A stretch of 64,000 nucleotides of DNA from Owenia fusiformis (lineage: Eukaryota; Annelida; Polychaeta; Sabellida; Oweniidae). Under the pieces are notes generated by a model. That model did no database searches. It had not been told where the DNA came from and worked only from the letters and a program-made list of their open reading frames with translations. The position numbers were made by a program, and so were the translations under genes. Every line of letters begins with the position of its first letter. The stretch's first letter is position 1. The stretch covers positions 20,671,759-20,735,758 of the forward strand of contig CAIIXF020000009.1 in assembly GCA_903813345.2 (NCBI GenBank), written 5' to 3'. This document shows, piece after piece, positions 57,801-64,000 of the stretch.

Positions 57801-60800
57801 GATTCTTATTTTCAATATATAGCCAGTTGATATACCTAAATCAACAGCATCAAGAATCAAGATTTATATTAATTTCAAAAATAGGTTTGTTTGGTGTATC
57901 CTTTATAGCGCTATTATGCAGCATAATGGTCTAAGAAGTTCAAGTAAGTTTGGTGAAAGATATGAAAATACAAGAAAGCTACAGGTCAACCATAACAATC
58001 TTGTAATAATTATATTGAGATTATCAGTACACGAAAACTCTAAAACAAGAAACACTACAGACATCAATGTTACATGTTGTTCAATCATACAGCCAACTTA
58101 AGATTAACATTTCATCATATACAAAATAAGAGGAAAACACTCTACAATATTTAAGTGATGCCAATTGACAGAAAATGAAGCAAATATAGCAAAACTTCAC
58201 ATAGGATAGTTGCCAGGTTTGACAGTGATTAATGAGAATTTCCAGAGTTGGATCACTCAAACTGATGTTGTATATGTCGCAATGTTAATCTTGTATTTGC
58301 TGGTCTTTTTGAGCAATCACACAATTAAAACTTACGCTGCTGTTGATAATACACTAAAAAAAAGCAAATAAAAAAGTATTTAAGAGCCATCATTTCAAGA
58401 TATGAGTTCAGTATAATACTATACAAGGGATTAAAAAGTAAAATGTCACCACTTGCCATTTGTTACAGATGCTGAACACCAACAGAAGAACATCAACTAC
58501 TGAATGCTAAATGCTGACCACCAAACACAATCCACAAAACAATTAGAGACTCTAACGTTACAATAAGTCACCACTTCTGGTTGTGACATAAAAACATACA
58601 AATAATCACAATAGATTTACTAAAATACATGTTCAACACAAAAATACAGAAATAAAAACAATTCTATTAATTATTTTAATGTTGCATTTCTCATTTTGTG
58701 ATTGGTTGCCCCTCATGATAAATATAGACAAGTTTACAATTGTCAACAAACAAAGAAATTGCAAAGGATGAAAGACTATAGATCTAAGGAGGGGACTAAA
58801 CCTTAAAAATACTACATCAGAATACTTTCTGAGTCTGTTCATTAATTTTATGTAAAGTGTATTGTTCCGTTCAAAATATTTACACACAAATTATACATGT
58901 ATAACAATTTAACGCGGATTGCATATTGTTTAGTAGTTGTCTGTTTAATTCTGATTGACTGCTGTTTCCTGAATTATAAATATACAGTTCATTCTATATC
59001 TGTACTAAGACTCAGTTAAAGAGAGAATGAACGGGGTATGGGGGTTTGATGCAAGACTTCCATTTTGGAATATAGGAATTCCAAACATTTGTCCAAATCA
59101 GACCATAAAGCCATGATCAATCAAAAAAAAAAAATTTAATTTGAAATTTCACAGTTGTCAAATTCTACAAGTAAACAAAATATAATATGGAATGACAACA
59201 CTATGGAAAGTGCCAATGTACATCTATAAACAACAACAATGACTATGACTGGTAGAAGACAACGTTTCATCCTTACCAGGATTTCCAGGCGGAGGGTAGT
59301 AAGATTGAAGGGGATAAGCTGAGAAATAAACATTAGAATTAAAATACAATATACATGTATTATCGTATGATCTGTAAAATGAAGCCTTCTGATTGGTCAG
59401 TTCTTGTGCTGTACCAATCTGTATTGCTACTGAGATTGTTCCCATTGATCATCTCCGTCTCATTACAGAAATTATTGGTACGGAGGGGGACATTCTCAGT
59501 AGCAATACAGAGGATCACGTGATAAAAACGTTATAGAATGATTTGAAGTATAACACAGGATATATTCTGCTCTCGATATTCTGTATTGGCTCTCGACTTC
59601 GTCTCATACCAATACAAAATTCTCAAGCAGAATATATCCTGACCATTGGTCATTTCTCCATGTTCCTTGATATTTGAGAACCAGGAAGGCAGTAATAAGA
59701 GTGTGGTTGCCTAAAACAAGGATTACAGTATGTAGTACTTGATAATTATAAAAGCATCTGAAAGGATGTATGAAAGAGAATTCTTGAAGCCACAAAATAC
59801 ACAATTGTGCAATGTTGAAATTTCCCAATTGTAAGCTTGAAGCTCATGTTCTTCTTATTAATTAAAAGATAATGGATTACCACATCACCTTTCAATCGCA
59901 TACTGTTATTTAGCTACACATGCAAAAAAGCAATTGAGGCCTTCTGGAAGTGACTCGGAACGATGAAAAGGGATACATATAATATGTTGAATTAATTACT
60001 GTGATATGCCCAAAGCCAATGAAATTGCTGTTGAAATAGGAAACACAACCTTTTAACATTTTTGCGAAAATTTTTATAAATTAATTAAAACATTAAACCT
60101 ACCTGGTTGACCTTGCGGGGGTGGCTGTTGGTATCCACCCGGGGGAGGTTGTTGGTACCCCCCTGGGGGAGGTTGTTGGTACCCTCCTGGAGGAGGTTGT
60201 TGGTACCCTCCTGGTGGGGGTTGTTGGTACCCTCCTGGGGGTGGCTGTTGAGAAGGTGGCTGTTGAGGGGGTGGCTGTTGAGGAGGTGGCCCACCTAAGC
60301 AGTCAGAAAGCATTGTGTTAAGCTAGAGTTAGTGAATATATATTGGACATTAAGAATTATGTTAGAGCTTCCAAGCCTTCGTTACATCTATAAGCGTCCT
60401 TTGCCAAAGTCTTTTATTCAAATTAGTCACATAGAAGAATGTCAAATCAAATAACACTAATTCTGCTCCAACCTTCTCACCAGATTTTTTTCAACTGGGA
60501 ATTTTTTTAAATTAGTAAATACATGACAATTATTAGTTGCTTGATTCAAATCTCAATTGGCTCAATTTTCAAACTCTTAACTGGATGTGGGAATTACTTC
60601 CTTTCAATGCTGGGAAAAGAACCCTTTTTAAGTTGACTAACCATTGGTTACACATAATCTCTCAACTATATTATGGAACAGTAACACCCCTTTCCCTCTT
60701 CTAAATAATAGACTGGGCATCATAGTAAGAGGGAAAATGAGATGATAGAAGACTAATATACAGTTATATAGCACATGTAATAAAAATGAAATATATGTAA

Positions 60801-60876
60801 AAATAATCTTACCATATTGAGGCTGACTGGGATGTTGGCCATAATCTGGTGGTGGTTTTTGATTTTGATCTGCCAT
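45786..60876 (-). CDS. LITAF-domain locus with shared proline-rich 5' exons and alternative 3' modules
   Basis: Exons in transcript order: 60813-60876, 60103-60294, 59277-59318, 58336-58353, then N-half A 54040-54244 with C-half A 53574-53688, N-half B 51943-52186 with C-half B 51410-51536, and C-half C 45786-45894. All enter the N-half in phase 1 and join the halves in phase 2. Leader plus module A gives 636 nt (211 residues) and leader plus module B gives 687 nt (228 residues). The leader carries PPDY and six GGYQQPPP-type repeats, consistent with NEDD4/ESCRT recruitment at endosomes. Whether this is one alternatively spliced gene or tandem genes with unseen promoters cannot be settled here. 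No separate ATG leader was found for module B. Confidence 0.75.
46636..47187 (+). CDS. Retrotransposon ORF1 (partial, no in-frame ATG seen)
   Basis: About 183 codons, open from near the element's 5' edge. The first codon of the open frame is GTG and I saw no in-frame ATG, so the 5' end is probably truncated. The N-terminal half is basic and Pro/Arg-rich. The C-terminal half has 'ISCDKVGCKITIPKHQVDRA' and 'LWPVPIRCREWERRRRR', a Cys/Trp pattern reminiscent of ORF1 products of invertebrate non-LTR elements (presumed nucleic-acid binding). The stop TAA is two bases before the ORF2 ATG (TAA-CT-ATG). Confidence 0.65.
   Translation: MTDTGVWRGPPPTDRGIWKGPDPPGKEWQTWLGNNQLRRKKAAAKQKEYVNTVPTRPDTTRDNASTRPRSSGLRGIEYEEVRVLYLENIYQSSEEDDEDTINNVKRFAVDNNIRLKQIHVVHNRISCDKVGCKITIPKHQVDRALCVDLWPVPIRCREWERRRRRYVDNDDRSDVDLRPRYNF
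47190..50708 (+). CDS. Retrotransposon ORF2: APE endonuclease, reverse transcriptase, zinc knuckle
   Basis: 1172 codons with no interruption. The AP-endonuclease-like domain covers roughly residues 25-270: 'SQWNINGL' (28-34), 'SEHRL', 'GDFNAN', 'YIDHIV' and a terminal 'ADFGHLAI'. Reverse transcriptase follows, roughly 530-840: motif A 'MDIRKAFD' (660-667), 'GVHQGGVCS' and catalytic 'YADD' (760-763). Near the C-terminus (about 1089-1113) is a CxxCxxC...HxxxxC knuckle. It would nick target DNA and prime reverse transcription. Residues 1-23 are strongly hydrophobic and unlike the domain, so translation may start at Met23. The intact frame suggests a recent insertion. Confidence 0.93.
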   Translation: MCFTFKIILLLHLLLVVTLIQLMVSISQWNINGLNSSEVYLRDLLRSSDIVAVSEHRLFECNLNKLSSVDSDFNTLAFSCKSLDSMQCGLTWGHGGIALLWRKSLKYPVSPIRKFCTDRIACIKVETNVPIYVFSVYLPQEGCKNDIFEDVLNFLEECVNQCKRDANCIIAGDFNANLGNLYETRRSTGKHSFNGLLLFQMLQRNGLVAVDMQNSSQGPCHTYETATGHRTYIDHIVLSESLLEHVNSCDVLVSAHTADFGHLAIRSVIDLPSLKHVFNSAPNCVMKIYAWNRVTKNGITELFTCPMQTDLKHLINEISTSSNTDSDTIDNYIDRLIKLINCRADIVIPLKKFMKHQKPFWNSHLTRLKKQQKRAWHVWVNAGRPRDVMDTTRKIYKDSKRIFRAAFNKYKVEYEHKKLNDLYELDEMDQRTFWYLLNKSRQCNNKSTGAVRADNGEIIMDPSAVCNEWQSYFCKLASFDHRDIFDNHFENEVVSDMNMMKMNSVFNKDGILDTDFTTEEVNKCILKLNNNRAAGHDGLNAEHIKYGGPCMTTFLTLLFNVIRVSEYIPENFCTGILIPLLKSGNKDCLNKDHHRGITLMSILRKLFDNIVLARMLPRLRNAIPQLQGASVEKCSSLHTSFLLQEVISHNVKEGVFLALMDIRKAFDGTWIDGLFWKLYQTGINGLAWRILYQSYCKYKCRVLVNGVMNSESFYVRRGVHQGGVCSMHLYQFFIADLLNDLIDSNCIAKIGGHPVGCPAYADDLALITTEPEYMNTLLKVAHEYSRRWRFEFHPDKCVIMTYGPAKRTLYDFKLGTASLKTVQTAQHVGIPLGKTKDHVKSAISAARRKYCSLLGLGNGCGGIHPLLASKLYWSFAYPTMTYGCAVIPYSEDDIKLMECAHREIGKRIQSLPKNTPDPVATRLLGWMPVQAKIDCDRLMFLFMLLSLPMNCIYKIICLESLIRMMYTNVTCKHMKSPIYYMWETVLKYNLTDIVNEMVFNAKYPSKLNFRYTIYKRVKDFNTRTTVLSTLMYKSLNMMAGSLLEFKPNVWWIIAKNNPNFVYCTKIMIKLLTGTYDLNSRRREGDTSVCKTCVLCELNENETVKHFLLKCPALSGVREPMINIAMTNLNVQDDNFILKVILGIVCCDNEKLLSISQKVYIMHKQRQLLLKNV
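51410..51536 (-). CDS. LITAF C-half exon B
   Basis: Acceptor 'CTCCACCAG'. It reads LWCCAPIPFCMRECKDF then VHTCPNCKLQIHRYNQ and ends at TAA 51410-51412. It contains HTCPNC and the CC...FC...CKD cysteines. Confidence 0.88.
51943..52186 (-). CDS. LITAF N-half exon B
   Basis: Acceptor 'AATATTCTAG' and donor GTAAGT. It reads GPPPAYGAPPPQAMYGPP, then QTKCPFCQADIVTSVRHE and 'WLLCALLCIVG'. CPFC is the first zinc half. PPAY provides a PPxY motif. The phases are identical to exon A. Confidence 0.88.
53270..53570 (-). repeat. About 70-bp tandem repeat in 3' UTR of LITAF module A
   Basis: 'aatgctgtataatgttc' and 'aaaatgatggtccattgat' recur four to five times directly downstream (minus strand) of the stop codon. 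Confidence 0.75.
53574..53688 (-). CDS. LITAF C-half exon A (cysteine-poor variant)
   Basis: Acceptor 'GTATTTGCAG'. It reads IGFFGLFLIPFILPQFKD then CIHDCPNCENQIARYSRIG and stop TAA. HDCPNC supplies the second zinc half. The extra cysteines of the other copies (CC...FC...CKD) are replaced by hydrophobic residues. A 70-bp-unit repeat follows in the 3' UTR. Confidence 0.88.
54040..54244 (-). CDS. LITAF N-half exon A
   Basis: Acceptor 'TTTTCCTTTAG' and donor GTAAGT. It reads LPPQQPAPTTVVVQQQPA, then KTICPHCKEEIWTTTTLE and the hydrophobic 'YAFCVCALLLIM'. CPHC is the first zinc half and the following hydrophobic stretch is the membrane-inserting segment. It joins exon 53574-53688 in phase. Confidence 0.88.
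54396..54497. repeat. Hairpin, 'atatcatttctatccacgag' arms
   Basis: The arms at about 54396-54438 and 54455-54497 are inverted copies ('ccacgagttgatatcaatat' / 'atattgatatcaacgagtgg'). Confidence 0.7.
56050..57370. repeat. 39-bp minisatellite (about 30 copies)
   Basis: The unit is 'tcaaataaagagtaatgttg' followed by 'ataccaagtctctgctttg'. It is nearly perfect at 56180-56440 and degenerate on both sides. 39 is a multiple of 3 and the unit lacks a stop in two minus-strand frames, which yields long ORFs with a 13-residue period (SLFDKAETWYQHY). No splice or start context supports coding. Confidence 0.85.
58336..58353 (-). CDS. Candidate 18-nt microexon (VYYQQQ)
   Basis: Acceptor 'CTTTTTTTTAG' (strong pyrimidine tract) and donor GTAAGT. 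The 18 bases read (G)TG TAT TAT CAA CAG CAG C, giving VYYQQQ in phase 1, in keeping with the Y/Q/P-rich leader. Both splice sites are strong, but the exon is too short to prove from sequence alone. Confidence 0.6.
58440..58600. repeat. Dispersed repeat, copy 3 of the 'gaacaccaac ... gttgtgacataaaa' family
   Basis: Flanked by 'gtcaccacttgccatttg' and 'gtcaccacttctggttgtga', with a 'gctgaacaccaacagaagaa'-type interior. Compare 18130-18260 and 26790-26915. Confidence 0.6.
59277..59318 (-). CDS. LITAF locus 42-nt exon (AYPLQSYYPPPGNP)
   Basis: Acceptor 'TTATTTCTCAG' and donor GTAAGG. With the split codon it encodes AYPLQSYYPPPGNP. It is phase 1 at both ends, so it can be included or skipped without changing the frame. 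Confidence 0.78.
59385..59640. repeat. Two nested imperfect inverted repeats in LITAF locus intron
   Basis: 'ctgtattgctactgagattg' near 59418 pairs with 'cattctcagtagcaatacag' near 59490. 'aggatatattctgctctcga' near 59557 pairs imperfectly with 'agcagaatatatcctg' near 59625. Non-coding. Confidence 0.6.
60103..60294 (-). CDS. LITAF locus proline-rich exon (GGYQQPPP repeats)
   Basis: Acceptor 'GACTGCTTAG' and donor GTAGGT. The 64 codons read GGPPPQQPPPQQPPSQQPPP, then repeated GGYQQPPP units (24-bp DNA repeat, about six copies) and ending GQP. Phase 1 in and out. Overlapping ORFs in other frames and on the plus strand are shadows. Confidence 0.85.
60813..60876 (-). CDS. LITAF locus first coding exon (PPDY)
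   Basis: ATG at 60876. It reads MADQNQKPPPDYGQHPSQ then PQY and one base, with donor GTAAGA. PPDY is a PPxY WW-domain ligand as in vertebrate LITAF. Phase 1 out. Confidence 0.85.
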
Positions 60877-63800
60877 CTTATAGTTCTAGTGAGTTGGACT
60901 GAAATTTATATAAGTACATGTACAGTGTTAAATTCTGTATTTTGATATTAATTAAATACATGTACATGTATATGTCCACAAACAGAAATGACAAAAATGC
61001 AAACTGTCAGTTAAAGTGATTAAATACAGGGAAGCAGAATTTTCTGAAAAGGATAGGTATCGATATGGTGAAGTGAATTCAACAATGTTTTTCTCTTAAA
61101 CCAATTATTGAAAACATTCTGTAAAAAAACACAGTCCTTTATGTTATGTTGACTGGTTGGCAATTAAAAATGCGAAAATTATTTATATATATTTTAAATG
61201 ACTGTTTTTGTTAACATTTTTTGTTTTTTAGTGCAATTGTTTTTTGTTCCTTTCTACCAATTCTCGAGAATGGAATAAAATGTCTTTCCGAACCTTGTTG
61301 GAACAAAAGTAACATACATTGGTAATATATACAAACTTTCGTCAATGTAACAAAAGGGGGTAAATATGAAACTTCATTTACGAAACAAATTCAAATGGAA
61401 GAAACTTATTAGACTATATTTTTTTTATTAGACTATATTTTCTAACTTTGTGCCAAATTGTAATCTGCAACTTGACTTATTAGTAGGTTTAAATCAAGAA
61501 AACAAAAAAACTCGTAATCAGGAAGTTCATCCATTTGACATTCCGTCAAGGTAACTAGTTAAAAGGAACAGTGATATTTTCAGAAACCCATATTCTCAAA
61601 TTATCTTGAAAAATGGCTGGTAAGACAATATTTTCATCTAATTTCCATATTATGTGGCACAAATAGAGCCTTCTACTACTACCTATTTACTGACCCCACC
61701 TCAGGATGGCACTGCCTATCAATAACCATCCCCAAATGATGCAAACAGATTTCTAAATGAATTGTATTATATTGACACCTACATACTTAGGCACATAATA
61801 TAAATGTTACGTTATGTTAACACAACCTTAACATCTTAATAAAACATTCAATGATTGTAACTTCCTGATCCCTATAAGTTCAGCACATCATTCTGTTTAT
61901 ACTATAAAACATAAGATCCCAAAAAACTCCAGTTACCCAGATTGGACAAATGGGCAATCTGGCCTATTTTGATTTTTTGAAATAGAATTCTGTCAATAGT
62001 TAACTTTCTTGACAGTCAATGGTTACCAGGCATCCTAAGAGGCACCATCATGTATTTGATTACAAAGTTTCACTTTAAACATGGAAACATTTGTGCAACA
62101 TACTGTTGTTATATAACTAGGGTAACTTGATTATGAAACATATTATGTAGTGATCATTTTAATATATAAAAAAATATTTGCTTGATTACGAAACACTTAT
62201 GTCATAAATATTCTAATATAAAATTATATACTCTTTATCAAAATTTAGTTTTCAGGCCTTCATGTACTGTACGAAATATAACTACCCTGAATTATATACA
62301 CAATTCTCAATAGCTTTTTCTACTTACAATATATGTGTTTATGATATCCATGTAAGAAGGTTCTTACTATAATAAATCACGAAATGTATAATAATTATAT
62401 TGATATCAAATTAAGTTTTAAAAGATTTAAATTAGGCTTAACTTTCACTGAGTATGTACATTAGCATGACACATTTGGAAATATGCCTGATCCATAATAA
62501 GAATTGATTTTGTAGCTACTGATTATGTAACTTCATTCACATTGTACTTCCTAGAGTTCTAGAATTGCTAGGAGAAATTGTAAACAAAACAGCATTGGAT
62601 TAATGTGTGTGTACCTTTATATTCACCATCAAGAGTAAATCTATCCAGGCTATTCACTTAATTTGACCTTGTCATTCCACTTTAATTTTGAAAAAGTTAC
62701 ATCGGTATGATTCAGATTTTAGAAATGTTAAATAAAGGTACAAAATATACATAAACATAATCTTAATCTATTTAGCCAAGAATCCTTTATTTTATGAAGA
62801 CTACAGAACCCACAATGGAAAAATATTGTTTGAGGCATTCATTCCTTCATTGTCAACAATATATCAGTCGTATACAAGTTCGACTTAGGAAATGAAAAAT
62901 TAACTTCCGGATGGTATTTAATTATCAACAGTCATGGAAAAATGATCACTTTATTTTTTCACAATATGTACCAAAGAAATGAACAGACACAACTTCCAGG
63001 GCTTTGCTTGGTCCTCATTACACTGGTCAACTTTTTGTGCAGGCGGGTGCGACTGAGATTCAAAATATCTACCCACATCTAGGGATTTTTTCTCAAAAAC
63101 GGACCTATATCTAGGATTTTTCTTTCAAAAATAGACGCATTTTTAGGTCATTTAAAAAAAATAAGACCCACTTCCAGCAATTTTTTTCAAAAACAATACC
63201 CAGTTTTAAGATTTTCAAAAAGTAGGCTCAGTTCTAAGGATTTTTTTATCAAAATGGGACCTATATCTAGGGGTTTTCTTCAAAATAGGACCCACATATA
63301 GGGATTTTTCGGTGAAAAAGTGACCCACTATAGCGGTACGTCCCCATATAGCCGATATATAGAGTACCCCCCTCCCGGGCGCGGAACCACAAATATCAGA
63401 GGTCTTAAAATTTCCTGGTGAGAAACCCACCTGTACATAATTGATTAACTTAATGTATGTTATGTAAATAAGGGTTAATATTAGATGAACAGAATTAGCA
63501 GGGAAATGTAATCAAAGTGTCCATTGTGCTCTCCGCTTATCAGTGTCACCCTGCTTCGGTAATCCCCACACAACATGTCGAACCATAAGGTCAGGTGATA
63601 TGCAGATGAGAAACCCAACTGCATCCCCAATAGAACAATCAAAAAAATGCGGACAATATTCATTTTTGACTGTTGTAATTTCCCGAATTTCACTAAGTAC
63701 GGGTTTGTGTAAAAAAATGGGTGACCGGGTAACTGGGTAGCCGGGTGACCAGGTACCCTACCTTCCTACCAGGGTTAGGAATTTGATTTTTTCATTTAAT

Positions 63801-64000
63801 GTCTCAAAACGCCCAACTGACATCCCAATCAACGTACCAGTGACACAACCAATCAAGCAAACAACCAAACAAGCAACAAAATTGATTTACCAATAAATCA
63901 ACCAACATCAACAAAATTAATATAATGTCAATCAGTGAGGCAATAAATCAAGCAACTAATGCTGTATTGTACATCGTACACTAATTAACAGATAAAAACG
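60877..64000. other. Upstream region of LITAF locus; no gene recognised
   Basis: The minus-strand promoter is expected just above 60876, but no specific element was recognised. It contains a degenerate tandem repeat at 63050-63370 and CAA-rich low complexity at 63820-63960. Short ORFs near 63200-63740 are repeat- or chance-derived. Confidence 0.5.
63050..63370. repeat. Degenerate tandem repeat 'gacccacatctagggatttttctcaaaaa'
   Basis: About seven diverged copies of a 35-45-bp unit with 'gggacctatatctaggg' and 'atttttttcaaaaa', ending in 'ccgatatatagagtaccccc'. Confidence 0.65.

Larger units (their letters stand above)
54245..58335 (-). other. LITAF locus intron with hairpin and long minisatellite
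   Basis: No LITAF-like exon was found. It contains a hairpin at 54396-54497, poly-A runs near 55500, and the 39-bp minisatellite at 56050-57370. Confidence 0.5.

Noticed and set aside
60107-60321. Plus-strand ORFs rich in RLLVP / EVVGT repeats.
   Set aside because: Antisense of the GGYQQPPP coding repeat in the LITAF leader exon.
1-64000. tRNA, rRNA or other classical RNA genes.
   Set aside because: I looked for T-loop-like GGTTCGAATCC and clover-leaf ends by eye and saw none. A tRNAscan-type or covariance search would be needed to exclude them.

Overview
This window is AT-rich, intron-rich animal nuclear DNA. The gene families (collagen prolyl 4-hydroxylase, mitochondrial enoyl-CoA delta isomerase, an expanded set of LITAF-domain proteins), the short exons in long introns, and the dispersed repeats that end in (GACA/GACG)n-type tracts and a 'CCTATATCCxxxTxGAACTTxGTTxGATGGGATAA' tail suggest a marine invertebrate, most likely a lophotrochozoan. 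Mollusc is my first guess. The species is inferred and not proven. No prokaryotic operon, CRISPR or tRNA signal was seen.

Layout. (1) 1-11292, plus strand: the 3' part of a collagen prolyl 4-hydroxylase alpha-subunit gene. It has two sets of tandem alternative exons, a pair at 3912/4799 and a triplet at 6994/7832/8730. (2) 14536-25848, minus strand: a complete eight-exon coding region for mitochondrial enoyl-CoA delta isomerase 1, including a 20-nt microexon. (3) 28246-35941, plus strand: a LITAF-domain gene. Its last intron holds two large tandem arrays, one built from the donor end of the preceding exon and the other from the acceptor end of the following exon. (4) 45786-60876, minus strand: a LITAF locus with a shared proline-rich 5' part (four exons, one of 18 nt), then two LITAF N-half exons and three LITAF C-half exons, all phase-compatible. 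(5) 46.6-50.8 kb, plus strand: a non-LTR retrotransposon with an intact 1172-codon endonuclease/reverse transcriptase ORF. It sits inside an older TTAA-flanked inverted-repeat element, within the LITAF locus and antisense to it. (6) Many small inverted-repeat elements (MITE-like), hairpins and minisatellites fill the introns and intergenic DNA.

Gene arrangement. The prolyl hydroxylase and isomerase genes converge. The isomerase and plus-strand LITAF genes diverge (head to head). The plus-strand LITAF gene and the minus-strand LITAF locus converge across a roughly 10-kb repeat-rich gap (35.9-45.8 kb). The two LITAF loci share exon phases (phase 1 into the N-half exon, phase 2 between the halves), which fits local duplication.

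A recurring theme is tandem amplification of intron-exon junctions: strongly in the LITAF intron, modestly at one acceptor of the isomerase gene, and for pre-acceptor sequence at one exon of the prolyl hydroxylase gene. All exon calls come from reading reading-frame, splice-site and protein-family agreement by eye. No alignment or expression data were available.
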